64,000 nt of DNA from Streptomyces sp. HNM0575 (GTDB lineage Bacteria; Actinomycetota; Actinomycetes; Streptomycetales; Streptomycetaceae): contig NZ_JAASAG010000003.1 in NCBI RefSeq assembly GCF_012726265.1, forward strand, positions 670,522 to 734,521. Direction: 5' to 3'. Of the stretch, positions 8,274-15,684 are shown in pieces (position 1 is the stretch's first letter; each line of letters begins with the position of its first letter). Made by a program: the position numbers and the translations under genes. Under the pieces are notes generated by a model. The model saw nothing but the letters and a program-made list of their open reading frames with translations. It was not told where the DNA came from and made no database searches.

Positions 8274-8288
8274 TGACAATCATTTCCA
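8274..8288 (+). promoter_or_regulatory. Zur-like box in the divergent promoter region
   Basis: TGACAATCATTTCCA reads TGGAAATGATTGTCA on the opposite strand, 13 of 15 matches to the Streptomyces Zur consensus TGAAAATGATTTTCA as I know it. A perfect -35 hexamer TTGACA (8273-8278) overlaps the box, so a bound repressor would occlude RNA polymerase. The first gene of the rightward operon starts 183 bp downstream. Confidence 0.6.
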
Positions 8289-8470
8289 TTTAATAGACGC
8301 TCGCTGACGCAGGGCAGCCGCTCGGATCGAGCCGTACGTCCGCATCAGTCGTGCTGCCAGAACTGCGGCGGAACGCCCCGGAGTTCGCCTCCAGCGGGAG
8401 GCACGAGCCATGACGCAGCAGTGCAGCCGGCCGGGACGGGACCCACAGGAAGACCCCAGCAGGAGGAGCG

Positions 8471-9253
8471 ATGGGCGAGCAGAACCGTATGAGGACAGCA
8501 CTCTCCGCCGGCGACCCGGCGGTGGCCAGGGCGTGGGCTCTCCGCGAAACCCTTCCGCCCACGCTTCCCGCGGACGAGATCATCGCCCTGAACGCTCCCA
8601 AGGCGGACCTGCACACACGGCGCACATACGCCTACCGGGACTGGAAGTTCGAGGTGCCTCCCGGCGTCTTCTTGCCTGGAGAGACGAGCCGGATGATCCA
8701 CGACCGGATACTGGACGGGACCATCCCCGTCAGCGGCAGGTCGTACGCCGCGATGGGGGCCGGTCTTGGTGTCGAGGCGGTCGTCGCCGGGCTCCGCGGG
8801 GCGACGGAGATCCACGCGATGGACGTCGACCCGGAGAGCGTCCGGGCGATGACGGAGGCCTATGAGCGCATCGTGGGAGACCGGCCCGGAACCTTGTTCC
8901 ACCCGTGGGTCTCCGACCTGTTCGACAGCGTGCCCGACGGAGCACGGTTCGACGTCGTCACCTTCAACCCGCCCGCCGTGCGGGAGACGGTGAGTGAGGA
9001 CCCGGCTGTCGTGCGCAACGTGTGCGTGGGGATCGGCATAGCCCGGCGGTTCTTCGACCAGGTCGTCCACCGGGACCTGCTGGCGGACGACGGCGAGGTC
9101 TACTTCATCGTCTCCAACACCTCCGAGATGCGGAACATCGTCGGGTACGCGATCGAGTCCGGATTCGTACCGGAGGTGATCCACCGTCAGTTGTGGGACA
9201 CCGACAACGTGCAGACCTTCCTGTTCAAGTTGCGACGGATCGCAGCGGTCTGA
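8471..9253 (+). CDS. Class I SAM-dependent methyltransferase (HemK/RlmG-like fold)
   Basis: The 260-residue protein contains a SAM-binding stretch with AAMGAGLGVEAVV (93-105), the acidic AMDVDPESV motif (116-124) and an NPPA motif (166-169). NPPY-type motifs are typical of N-methyltransferases acting on planar or amide nitrogens. The last position here is Ala rather than an aromatic, so a different acceptor is likely. The ATG at 8471 is preceded by AGGAGGAG at ideal spacing. It is the first gene of the rightward operon behind the Zur-like box, 10 bp before the PLP enzyme. I infer that it tailors the amino-acid product of the pathway. A nicotianamine-synthase-like aminobutyryl transferase role is a more speculative alternative. 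Confidence 0.75.
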   Translation: MGEQNRMRTALSAGDPAVARAWALRETLPPTLPADEIIALNAPKADLHTRRTYAYRDWKFEVPPGVFLPGETSRMIHDRILDGTIPVSGRSYAAMGAGLGVEAVVAGLRGATEIHAMDVDPESVRAMTEAYERIVGDRPGTLFHPWVSDLFDSVPDGARFDVVTFNPPAVRETVSEDPAVVRNVCVGIGIARRFFDQVVHRDLLADDGEVYFIVSNTSEMRNIVGYAIESGFVPEVIHRQLWDTDNVQTFLFKLRRIAAV

Positions 9254-9263
9254 CGGGCCGGAG

Positions 9264-10271
9264 ATGCACTCACATATCGCGGAAGCGATCAAGCAGCCCG
9301 ACCTGATTCGCGTCCGGCCGGATCTGCTCTGTCTGCGCTTCGAATCGATGAAGATCTACTCGGCCCTGGGTGCGGTGCGTCATCTGCTCGACTCGGGGGC
9401 CGTGAAGCCCGGCGACACGCTCATCGACAGCTCAAGCGGCATCTACGCGCAGGCCCTTGTGCTCGCCTGCCACCGCTACGGGCTCAAGTGCCACATCGTG
9501 GGCTCCACGACCGTGGACCGGACGCTCCGCGTGCAGCTGGAGATCCTCGGCGCCACCCTGGAACAGGTCGAGCCGTCGAAGAACCTGCGACTGGACCAGG
9601 AACTGCGGGTACGCCGGATCGCGGAGATCCTCGAGGAGAATCCGTCGTACCACTGGATGCGGCAGTACCACGACGAAATCCACTACTACGGCTACCGCGA
9701 GGTCGCCGGCGTCATGGACCGGGAAATCCCCGCGGGGCCGGTCACGTTGGTCGGCGGCGTCGGCTCGGGGGCGTCGACCGGCGCCATCGCCACGTACATG
9801 CGGGAATCCGGCCGGGACGTGTCCGTCGTGGGTATACAGCCCTTCGGCAGCGTGACGTTCGGATCGGAGCACGTGCCGGACCCGGACATGATCATCGCCG
9901 GCATAGGCAGCGCCATCGAGTTCAGGAACGTCCGGCACGACCTGTACGACAGGATCCACTGGGTCAACTTCGAATGCGCCTTGTCAGGATCCGTCGAACT
10001 GCTGCGCAGCACCGGCATATTCGCCGGGCTCTCGGCCGGGGCGGCCTACCTGACCACCCTCTGGGAACGACGCGGGGACGGCTCGCGCACGTACGTCTTC
10101 ATCGCGGCCGACACGGGCCACCGCTACGTCGGGGACGCCTATGCGCAGCACCGTGACGCCAAGGACATCGGGACCCTGAGGCCGCACGAGATCACCTCCC
10201 TCGACGACTTGAAACCTCCTTGGTCGGCGGCTTACTGGCGCGACATGTCCCCGCCGCGACGCGGCAGTTGA
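9264..10271 (+). CDS. PLP-dependent cysteine-synthase/SbnA-like beta-substitution enzyme
   Basis: The 335-residue protein has a fold type II PLP pattern. The likely Schiff-base lysine is K30 in RFESMKIYSALGA, the substrate-carboxylate loop is SSSGIYAQ (56-63), and a glycine-rich phosphate-binding loop GGVGSGASTG lies near 164-173. The usual loop motif SGNTG is changed to SGIYA, so the substrate should differ from O-acetylserine. SbnA makes a diaminopropionate precursor from O-phosphoserine and glutamate in staphyloferrin B synthesis. By analogy this enzyme may join an O-phospho-amino acid to an amine nucleophile. It follows the methyltransferase by 10 bp with only a weak GGAG, so translational coupling is likely. 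Confidence 0.82.
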   Translation: MHSHIAEAIKQPDLIRVRPDLLCLRFESMKIYSALGAVRHLLDSGAVKPGDTLIDSSSGIYAQALVLACHRYGLKCHIVGSTTVDRTLRVQLEILGATLEQVEPSKNLRLDQELRVRRIAEILEENPSYHWMRQYHDEIHYYGYREVAGVMDREIPAGPVTLVGGVGSGASTGAIATYMRESGRDVSVVGIQPFGSVTFGSEHVPDPDMIIAGIGSAIEFRNVRHDLYDRIHWVNFECALSGSVELLRSTGIFAGLSAGAAYLTTLWERRGDGSRTYVFIAADTGHRYVGDAYAQHRDAKDIGTLRPHEITSLDDLKPPWSAAYWRDMSPPRRGS

Positions 10272-10292
10272 GACCCCGCGACGAAAAGGGAC

Positions 10293-10315
10293 CCCGCCGC
10301 TCGGAGAGAGGCGGG
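10293..10315 (+). other. Small hairpin between PLP enzyme and DUF364 gene
   Basis: CCCGCC (10293-10298) can pair with GGCGGG (10310-10315) across an 11-base loop in the 100-bp gap. No T tract follows. It may be a weak attenuator or RNA-processing structure within the operon, or nothing. Confidence 0.25.
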
Positions 10316-10371
10316 CCGATCCCGAATCGGACAGCACGAATCCCATCCGCAATTCGACGAGAGAACTGAGA

Positions 10372-11217
10372 ATGCCGTACCCGAAGCCGCACACCGTCGC
10401 GGAACTCACCGAGGGAATACTGGAGGGGGCCTACGGTCCGGATCCGAAGGACGTGACGGTCACCAGCGCCTTCTGGCTTTACCACACGACGCGGCTCGCA
10501 GGCGGCGACGTCACTTACCACAACCACTATCTCCTGCTGCGCGCCGGAGACAGCTTCGGAGCCTGCTCCTTCGAAGCGGGTGAACTGGGCCCCGAGTTCT
10601 GCGAGAACGCCTCCGGCTTCCCGCTGGAGAGGCTCTTGCGCAGCGAGTCCGCCTCAGTGCGCATCGCCGCCCTGGACGCCTACCTCTCCCGGGTCCGGCC
10701 GCACCGGGAGGCCGTTGAAGCCGAGCCGGTCACACTGCCCACGGGAACGCCTGAAACGCGGGCGAGGGCGCGGGACGCCGCCATCGCCGGACTCCTCGAC
10801 CTCGAACCGGGTGCCCGGGTCGCCTTGATCGGCGTCGTGAATCCACTGATCGAAGCGATACGTGAGCGGGGCGGCGTCGCTCTGCCCTGCGACCTGAACC
10901 TGCGCACCACACAGTGGGGCGAGCCGGTCTCGGACGACATGACCGAAGTCCTGGAGCAGGCCGATGCCGTGGTGGCCACCGGAATGACCCTCGGCAACGG
11001 CACATTCGACCTGATTCTCGAGCACTGCCGGCAGCACGACGTGCCGCTCGTGGTCTACGCACAGACCGGCAGCGCCGTCGCCCGCGCGTTCCTCCCCAGC
11101 GGTGTCACCGCGCTGTCCGCCGAGGCCTTCCCGTTCTCACAGTTCAGCGCGGACGCGACGGTCCTCTACCGCTACCGGGCCGGCAGCTCTGCGGCGGCAC
11201 TCGAGGAGGCATCGTGA
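10372..11217 (+). CDS. DUF4213/DUF364 Rossmann-like putative heavy-metal chelation protein
   Basis: The 281-residue protein has an enolase-N-like first domain (DUF4213-type; VTVTSAFWLYHTTRL, SFGACSFEAGELG). A Rossmann-like DUF364 second domain follows (about 120-275; GARVALIGVVNPLIEAIRERG, EVLEQADAVVATGMTLGNGTFDLILEHC). DUF364 has been annotated as putative heavy-metal chelation because of its gene neighbourhoods and structures; a biochemical activity is not firmly established. Its place between a PLP enzyme and a metallophore-type transporter fits either a metal-loading/release role or a biosynthetic step. The stop overlaps the GTG start of the next gene (GTGA), so the two are translationally coupled. 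Confidence 0.8.
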   Translation: MPYPKPHTVAELTEGILEGAYGPDPKDVTVTSAFWLYHTTRLAGGDVTYHNHYLLLRAGDSFGACSFEAGELGPEFCENASGFPLERLLRSESASVRIAALDAYLSRVRPHREAVEAEPVTLPTGTPETRARARDAAIAGLLDLEPGARVALIGVVNPLIEAIRERGGVALPCDLNLRTTQWGEPVSDDMTEVLEQADAVVATGMTLGNGTFDLILEHCRQHDVPLVVYAQTGSAVARAFLPSGVTALSAEAFPFSQFSADATVLYRYRAGSSAAALEEAS

Positions 11218-12527
11218 GCGCCGGGACCGCACAGGTGAAGCGGGAGGATTCCGAGACGGGTGAGCGGCTTCCGGGCGATCTGAAGATGACGCGCACCCTG
11301 TGGCCCGTTCTGCTGGCTTCAGCGGTCGGGCTGCTGCCGTTCACCGTCTTCAGCACGTATCTCGTACCGATAGCGGACGAGTCCGGCAGCAGCGTCGCAG
11401 CGATGGGCGGGCTGCGCGGACTCGGGGGCCTCGCCGCCCTGTTGGTGGGTACGGCGCTGGCACCGCTGATCGACCGCATCCCCAGGGAGTGGGCCGCGGC
11501 CGGGGGACTCGGCGTTCTGGCAGTCTCGGCTGCCCTCGGAGCGAGCGGCGAGTACATCCTTCTCGTGGCGTTCTGCCTGCTCGTGGGCGCGGGCACTGCC
11601 GTGCTCAACCCGGCTCTGACCGCTGCGGCGGCCGACCGGTTCGGTGCCGGCAAGGCGGCCAGCCGGGCGGCGACGCTGGTCACGGCGACCCAGTCCATGA
11701 CGGCCATGCTGGCGGCGCCGGTGATCGCGCTGCCCGCGGTGTTCTGGGGATGGGAAGGGGATCTTCTCTCGGTCACGGCCGTCTCGCTGCTGCTCGCGAT
11801 CATTCTGCTCTCCAGGCGCGGGCGTTCCGGGGCGGAGGAAGAAGAGGCCGACACCAGCGGGAAGTTGAGCTACCTCGCTTCGTTCAAGGCCCTTGCCGCG
11901 GTGCCCGGTGCGGTGCCGCTGCTGCTGATCTCCCTTCTCCGCACTGCCGTGTTCATGGGATATCTGGCGTACCTGGCGGCGTACTACGACAGCCGCTTCC
12001 AACTCGCCCCCGGTCTCTTCTCGTTCGTCTGGACACTCAGCGGCGCGTCGTTCTTCGTGAGCAACCTCCTCACAGGGCGTCTGACGAACTCCGCCCAACC
12101 CCGCGTGCGTACCGAGCACTTGCTGATCCTGGGCCTCCTCGCGGCCCTGGCTTCCGTCGTCGGCTTCTACTTCACGCACTGGCTTCCGGCGGCTCTCGTG
12201 CTCACCTCGCTCCATGCGGCGAGCCACGCGGTCGTGGCCGCGTGCGCGGTGAGCCTTCTGGTGAGGCGCTGCGGGGCGCTGCGCGGGTCCGCGCTGAGCA
12301 TCAACGCGGCAGGCATGAGCCTCGGCGTCTTCCTGGGCGCATCTCTCGGCGGCCTGGGTCTCGGCATCGCCGGCTATCCCGGCGTGGCACTCGTCTTCGG
12401 CATCCTCACCGCGGCGGCACTGGGCGCCGGCTTCCTGGTCTCCCGGCTCCCGTACGAAGCCGGCGGTGAGGACGGCGAGGTCGGCGAAGAAAAGGCGGAG
12501 TCATCTGATCCGCCGGCAACGCGGTGA
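11214..12527 (+). CDS. MFS transporter, probable metallophore exporter
   Basis: The 437-residue protein has about 12 hydrophobic segments in two halves. After an N-terminal charged tail, TRTLWPVLLASAVGLLPFTVFSTYLVPIAD starts the first helix. The central charged loop is near residues 205-220 (RRGRSGAEEEEADTSGK). The GTG at 11214 overlaps the previous stop by 4 bp, and the gene's own stop overlaps the GTG of the permease, so its start is set by coupling. MFS proteins export several siderophores and EDDS-like chelators. With an ABC importer immediately downstream, export of the apo-chelator is the simplest role. Confidence 0.82.
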   Translation: MSAGTAQVKREDSETGERLPGDLKMTRTLWPVLLASAVGLLPFTVFSTYLVPIADESGSSVAAMGGLRGLGGLAALLVGTALAPLIDRIPREWAAAGGLGVLAVSAALGASGEYILLVAFCLLVGAGTAVLNPALTAAAADRFGAGKAASRAATLVTATQSMTAMLAAPVIALPAVFWGWEGDLLSVTAVSLLLAIILLSRRGRSGAEEEEADTSGKLSYLASFKALAAVPGAVPLLLISLLRTAVFMGYLAYLAAYYDSRFQLAPGLFSFVWTLSGASFFVSNLLTGRLTNSAQPRVRTEHLLILGLLAALASVVGFYFTHWLPAALVLTSLHAASHAVVAACAVSLLVRRCGALRGSALSINAAGMSLGVFLGASLGGLGLGIAGYPGVALVFGILTAAALGAGFLVSRLPYEAGGEDGEVGEEKAESSDPPATR

Positions 12528-13594
12528 CCCCGGTGACCCGCCCTCCCGAGCCGTCCTCCCCACGCAGGGGTCTGATGCCGGTCTGCGCCGGTCTCCTCGT
12601 CCTGCTGCCGGTGTCCGTGCTGGTGGCGATCGGTCTGGGAACGGCGGTGGTCACGCCGGGCGATACGGCCCGGTACCTGTGGGCCGCCCTGAGCGGCGGG
12701 GAGATCGGCCCGAACGAGGCGACGACGTATCAGATCGTCTGGGAGATCCGCACGCCACGCGTACTGCTGGCCGCGCTCGTCGGGGCGGGGCTGAGCACCA
12801 TCGGGGTCGCCGTCCAGGCGATGGTGCGCAACGCCCTGGCCGATCCGTACGTGCTGGGCGTCTCCTCCGGAGCGTCCGTCGGTGCCGTGAGCGTCACCGT
12901 CACCGGGGGGCTCGCGGGCCTGGGGGTCTACGCCATGTCAGCCGGCGCCTTCCTGGGGGCGCTGGCGGCCTCCGCCCTCGTGTACGCCGCTGCCGCCGGC
13001 CGGGCCGGGATGTCCCCGTTGCGCCTCATCCTGACCGGCGTCGCCATGGCGCTCGGCTTCCAGGCCGTGATGAGCGTGATCATCTATCTGGTCCCCAGCA
13101 GCGAGGCCACCAGCACGGTCCTGTACTGGACGATGGGCAGCTTCGGTTCGGCGACGTGGGCGGCCCTGCCGGCGGTCGCCGTCGCGGTGCTGCTCGGACT
13201 CGTGCTGCTGAGCCGCCGCAGCCGCGCCCTGGACGTGATGGCACTCGGCGACGAGACGGCTGCGAGCCTCGGCATCGACCCCGACCGGCTGCGCAAGGCG
13301 CTCCTGGTCCTCGTCTCGCTCGTCACCGGAGCCATGGTGGCCGTGAGCGGTGCCATCAGCTTCGTGGGCCTGGTCATGCCCCATCTGGTGCGCATGGTCG
13401 TCGGCGCCACCCACGCACGCGTACTCGCGGTCGCTCCGCTCGTCGGGGCCGTCTTCATGGTGTGGGTCGACCTCGTGGCCCGGACGCTGGTGGCCCCGCG
13501 GGAACTGCCCCTCGGCGTCATCACCGCACTGATCGGCGTTCCGGTCTTCGTCACCTTGATGCGCCGCCGGGCCTACATGTTCGGAGGCCGCTGA
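12524..13594 (+). CDS. FecCD-type ABC permease (metal-chelate/siderophore/B12 import)
   Basis: The 356-residue membrane protein is of BtuC/FecCD type. It has the family segments IVWEIRTPRVLLAALVGAGLS, VQAMVRNALADPYVLGVSSGAS and GAISFVGLVMPHLVRM, and the coupling region around GDETAASLGIDPDRLRK. The length (usual about 330-350) and about 10 hydrophobic stretches fit a full subunit, probably acting as a homodimer. It is coupled to the MFS gene upstream by a GTGA overlap and lies 1 bp before the ATPase gene. Confidence 0.92.
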   Translation: MTPVTRPPEPSSPRRGLMPVCAGLLVLLPVSVLVAIGLGTAVVTPGDTARYLWAALSGGEIGPNEATTYQIVWEIRTPRVLLAALVGAGLSTIGVAVQAMVRNALADPYVLGVSSGASVGAVSVTVTGGLAGLGVYAMSAGAFLGALAASALVYAAAAGRAGMSPLRLILTGVAMALGFQAVMSVIIYLVPSSEATSTVLYWTMGSFGSATWAALPAVAVAVLLGLVLLSRRSRALDVMALGDETAASLGIDPDRLRKALLVLVSLVTGAMVAVSGAISFVGLVMPHLVRMVVGATHARVLAVAPLVGAVFMVWVDLVARTLVAPRELPLGVITALIGVPVFVTLMRRRAYMFGGR

Positions 13595-13595
13595 G

Positions 13596-14408
13596 ATGGA
13601 CCTGACCCTGGATCAGCTCTCCGTCGTGACCGACGGCAAGAAGCTCCTGCGCGACCTCTCCCTGAACGTGCCGGACGGCAGATGCGTCGGCCTCGTCGGG
13701 CCCAACGGCAGCGGCAAGTCGACGGCGCTCAAGTGCATCTACCGGGCGCTACGGCCCAGTTCGGGCACGGTGCGGATCGGTGCGGAGGAGCTGTCCCGTC
13801 TCAGCATGCGCCGAAGCGCGCAACTGGTCGCGGCCCTGGCCCAGGACGGGGAGATCGACCTCGACTTCACCGTGGAGGAGGTCGTCGCGCTGGGACGTAC
13901 TCCCCATATCCGGGGCAACCAGGCGCTCAGCTCCAGGGAGCGCGGGCTGTGCGAACGGGCCATGGAGCAACTGGACATCGGCCACCTGGCCCGTCGCGGC
14001 GTACTGACGCTCTCGGGCGGCGAGCGTCAACGCGTCCTGCTGGCCCGCGCCCTCGTCCAGGAACCGCAGATCCTCGTCCTCGACGAGCCGACCAATCACC
14101 TCGACGTGCGGCACCAGGTGGAGCTGCTCTCGCTGCTGCGCAGCGCCGGCCTTACCGCCCTGGTCGTCCTGCACGACCTCAACCTCGCCGCCGCGGTCTG
14201 CGACCAGCTCGGCGTTCTCCGCGAAGGACGCCTGGTCGCCACGGGCAGCCCCGAGGACGTCCTGACGCCGGAGTTGATGCACGACGTCTTCGGCGTCCGC
14301 ACAACCCTCATCAGCCACCCGCTGACCGGCGTCCCGCAGTTGCTGTACTCCCTCACCCCTCCATCACCGAACGGAAGTGACGCCCGATGCCCCTCACGCG
14401 ACCACTGA
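13596..14408 (+). CDS. ABC transporter ATPase of FecE/BtuD type
   Basis: The 270-residue ATPase has Walker A GPNGSGKST near residues 32-40, signature LSGGERQRVLLARAL near 138-152 and Walker B ILVLDEPTNHLD near 158-169, with the switch histidine in VVLHDLN. This is a complete importer-type nucleotide-binding subunit for the adjacent FecCD permease. The 3' end overlaps the start of the binding-protein gene by 22 bp. Confidence 0.93.
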   Translation: MDLTLDQLSVVTDGKKLLRDLSLNVPDGRCVGLVGPNGSGKSTALKCIYRALRPSSGTVRIGAEELSRLSMRRSAQLVAALAQDGEIDLDFTVEEVVALGRTPHIRGNQALSSRERGLCERAMEQLDIGHLARRGVLTLSGGERQRVLLARALVQEPQILVLDEPTNHLDVRHQVELLSLLRSAGLTALVVLHDLNLAAAVCDQLGVLREGRLVATGSPEDVLTPELMHDVFGVRTTLISHPLTGVPQLLYSLTPPSPNGSDARCPSRDH

Positions 14409-15421
14409 ACCACGCACTGAACCACGCACTGAACCACGCACGGCGACGTGCCTTCGCCGGCTCGACCGCGGCTGCCGCGCTCCTGCTCAGCGGATGCGGA
14501 GCAGACATCGCGACCGACGGGAAGAAGTCCGAGAAGACCACCGTCAACAGGTGCGGCGAGCCGGTCGAATACACCGTGCCCAAGCGCACCGTCGCCTACG
14601 AGGGCGGCAGCGCGGACAAGCTCTTCAGCCTCGGACTGACGAAGCACGTCTACGGCTACGTAATGCCCCCGGCCAATCCGCCGGTGAGCGAGTCGCCTTG
14701 GGCCTCCGAATACGCCAAGGTGAAGAAGCTCAGCGACGACCTCCTCAACAAGGAACTCGTCGTCGACGCGAAGGCGGACTTCGTCGTGGCCGGCTGGAAC
14801 TCCGGCTTCAGCGATCAGCGCGGCATCACGCCGGAGATCCTGGACAAGCTCAGGATCCAGAGCTTCATGCACACCGAGAGCTGCTACAACTACCCGAAGT
14901 ACGCGGAGAAAAAGGCACCGTTCGAAGCCCTCTACACCGACCTGGAACGGCTCGGAAAGATATTCAAGGCGAAGGAGAAGGCGAAGAAGGTCGTCGACGG
15001 CCTCAGGGAACGCGAGCAGGCCGTGGCGTCGAAGGCGCCCCGCGGCAAGCGAGTGCCGGTCTTCCTCTACGACTCGGGCACCGACCAGCCCTTCACGGCA
15101 GGGAACCAGGTCCCGCCCGACGACATCATCAAGAAGGCAGGCGGGAAGAACGTCTTCTCGAACCTCGACCAGCGCTGGACACAGGTGAACTGGGAAAGCG
15201 TCACCAAGGCCGAACCCGAGGTCGTCATCATCCTCGACTACGGCGACAAACCGGCCAAGAAGAAGATCGATTTCCTCAAGAAGTCACCGCAGACCAGGGA
15301 ACTGCCCGCCGTGAAGAAGAACAACTTCTTCATCCTCGACTACAACGAAGGCATCAGCGGCCCCCGCAACATCGACGGCCTGGAGAAGTTCGGAAAGTAT
15401 CTGCGCGACTTGGAGCGTTGA
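14387..15421 (+). CDS. Substrate-binding lipoprotein of the metal-chelate ABC importer
   Basis: The 344-residue protein has a signal peptide ending in a lipobox LLLSGC (cysteine about residue 37) and a FepB/BtuF-type mature domain (VPKRTVAYEGGSADKLFSLGL, VVDAKADFVVAGWNSGFS, VTKAEPEVVIILDYG). The surface is unusually lysine-rich. The ATG at 14387 lies inside the end of the ATPase gene. Three in-frame 12-bp repeats encoding LNHA precede the signal-peptide core. As last gene of the rightward operon it would capture the metal-loaded chelator outside the membrane. Confidence 0.9.
   Translation: MPLTRPLNHALNHALNHARRRAFAGSTAAAALLLSGCGADIATDGKKSEKTTVNRCGEPVEYTVPKRTVAYEGGSADKLFSLGLTKHVYGYVMPPANPPVSESPWASEYAKVKKLSDDLLNKELVVDAKADFVVAGWNSGFSDQRGITPEILDKLRIQSFMHTESCYNYPKYAEKKAPFEALYTDLERLGKIFKAKEKAKKVVDGLREREQAVASKAPRGKRVPVFLYDSGTDQPFTAGNQVPPDDIIKKAGGKNVFSNLDQRWTQVNWESVTKAEPEVVIILDYGDKPAKKKIDFLKKSPQTRELPAVKKNNFFILDYNEGISGPRNIDGLEKFGKYLRDLER
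14405..14440 (+). repeat. Three tandem 12-bp repeats in the signal-peptide coding region
   Basis: CTGAACCACGCA occurs three times in a row (14405-14416, 14417-14428, 14429-14440), adding LNHA units before the basic stretch of the signal peptide. The first copy overlaps the stop codon of the ATPase gene. The array could expand or contract without breaking either frame. Confidence 0.75.
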
Positions 15422-15537
15422 AGCCCACAGGCAGGGCTGAGGCTCCGGCCCGACCAGCGCCGGCGTTTCAGTCGCGAGTTTGCCGGACCGGCAAGGAAGT
15501 TCGCGCCATCAGCGGGGGCTTCCGCACGCTGGCAGGC

Positions 15538-15684
15538 ATGGACACAGACGAGTGGTACACAGACGAGTGGTACGACGTGGCCGCCGTCGGCGGTGGAGCC
15601 GCCGCACTGAGCGTCGCACTGGTATTGGGACGGTCCCGGTGCTCGGTGCTGGTGATCGACGCCGGCGGCAAGGAAGCCGCCTGA
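15538..15684 (+). pseudogene. Truncated N-terminus of an FAD-dependent oxidoreductase (thioredoxin-reductase-like)
   Basis: The 48-residue frame contains YDVAAVGGGAAALSVALVLG and CSVLVIDAGG, the first beta-alpha-beta dinucleotide-binding unit of a thioredoxin-reductase-like protein, and then stops. In many Streptomyces this oxidoreductase is fused or adjacent to a class I methyltransferase like the one that starts at the very next codon here, with an ATGA overlap. The remaining roughly 280 residues of the FAD protein are missing. A tandem 15-bp duplication (ACAGACGAGTGGTAC twice) lies at its start. It may now act only as a leader peptide. Confidence 0.7.

Noticed and set aside
8156..8288. IdeR/DmdR iron box
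   Set aside because: The actinomycete iron box (TTAGGTTAGGCTAACCTAA type) does not match either site; both look like Fur/Zur boxes.
15538..15684. Functional thioredoxin reductase
   Set aside because: Only the first FAD-binding unit is present and the frame stops after 48 codons; the CxxC and NADPH domains are absent.
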